In this document: one piece after another, positions 63,748-64,000 of the stretch
Layout: each line of letters opens with the position of its first letter
Numbering within the stretch: position 1 is the first letter of the stretch
Assembly: GCF_011059135.1 (NCBI RefSeq)
Contig: NZ_JAALGD010000002.1
Coordinates: forward strand, 372,001-436,000
Reading direction: 5' to 3'
DNA length: 64,000 nt
Origin: Brevibacillus sp. SYP-B805
GTDB lineage: Bacteria > Bacillota > Bacilli > Brevibacillales > Brevibacillaceae
Notes under the pieces: generated by a model
Database searches by the model: none
Seen by the model: the letters and a program-made list of their open reading frames with translations, nothing else
What the model was told of the DNA's origin: nothing
Translations under genes and position numbers: made by a program

Positions 63748-63827
63748 CTCTCTGGCACCCCTTTTTCGGATACGCGAGATACACGTAAGAAAGCTGGTGA
63801 GGATGGCTTGCGGGCTGCCTTTCTCAC

Positions 63828-64000
63828 TCATCCTTCCTGCACCGCTTTTCCTCCATTGGTGACCCGCTTTCGTATCAGAGCAATCATCAATAGCAAGAAG
63901 GGTAAAAGCGTTTGGATGATGATCCCGATAACAGGGGCGATGTATTTGAGATAAATGGCCAATTCCGCCAAGTTGGGTCTCGGCCACATGCAGGTAATGA
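63828..64000 (-). CDS. GerAB-type germinant permease, C-terminus (cut by window edge)
   Basis: The last 57 codons of an endospore germination permease (GerAB/ArcD/ProY type) are visible. YLKYIAPVIGIIIQTLLPFL is the final membrane helix and LLMIALIRKRV the basic tail. It is directly upstream of the Ger(x)C gene on the same strand, as expected for a ger operon. The A and B start regions lie outside the window. Confidence 0.75.
   Translation of the reverse strand, partial: ITCMWPRPNLAELAIYLKYIAPVIGIIIQTLLPFLLLMIALIRKRVTNGGKAVQEG

Overview
This window looks like an ordinary chromosomal segment from an endospore-forming, moderately GC-rich member of the Bacillales. Spore genes are scattered along it: sspI, ytxC, cwlJ-gerQ, a CotF-like coat protein and a gerAB/gerAC-type germinant receptor. 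Gram-positive regulatory leaders (three T-boxes and an infC-rpmI-rplT leader) and B. subtilis-like neighbourhoods (pheST next to ysgA and sspI, ysdABC relatives, ytxC upstream of thrS) point the same way. A futalosine-pathway gene (mqnC) and an adenosylcobalamin-dependent ribonucleotide reductase make a Paenibacillaceae or Alicyclobacillaceae-like lineage more likely than Bacillus itself; the genus is not resolved. I see no prophage, insertion sequence, CRISPR array, rRNA or tRNA gene.

Layout. 1-18.5 kb: the start of mutS2, a YvlD-like membrane protein, an EamA transporter, larE-larB (nickel-pincer cofactor), pheS-pheT-zapA behind a T-box, a DUF2225 protein, ysgA-ktrA, sspI, an M42 peptidase/DUF1294/DedA operon, a radical SAM protein, moaB, ysdB, a second DedA protein and ktrB. 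18.5-28.7 kb: a sodium:solute symporter, the ilvBHC-leuAB operon (T-box, perfect sigma-A promoter, no leuCD) and cysH-sat. 28.8-36.2 kb: infC-rpmI-rplT, thrS with T-box, ytxC, mqnC and a CotF-like protein. 36.3-43.1 kb: a VTT-domain membrane protein, cwlJ-gerQ, a MocR regulator, a PilZ-like protein, a secreted YcdB-type protein and small membrane proteins.

43.1-54.1 kb: a large imperfect palindrome, then two NrdR boxes in front of nrdJ; a GDPD phosphodiesterase, a papain-like amidase, anmK, and the mglBAC sugar transporter under a promoter with an embedded cre site. 54.2-64 kb: an AtoS/AtoC-like two-component system that very probably drives the adjacent atoE short-chain fatty-acid transporter through a sigma-54 promoter; a pirin-wrbA pair behind an inverted-repeat operator; a DUF4395 protein, an aldo/keto reductase, and a germinant receptor running off the right edge.

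The main interest is regulatory rather than a new enzyme system: the roughly 220-bp palindrome upstream of nrdJ, recurring CCCCGCCGAC hairpins and half-units between genes, the sigma-54 arrangement at atoE, a sigma-W-type promoter at ysdB, and a strong terminator with no visible upstream gene near 53.1 kb.
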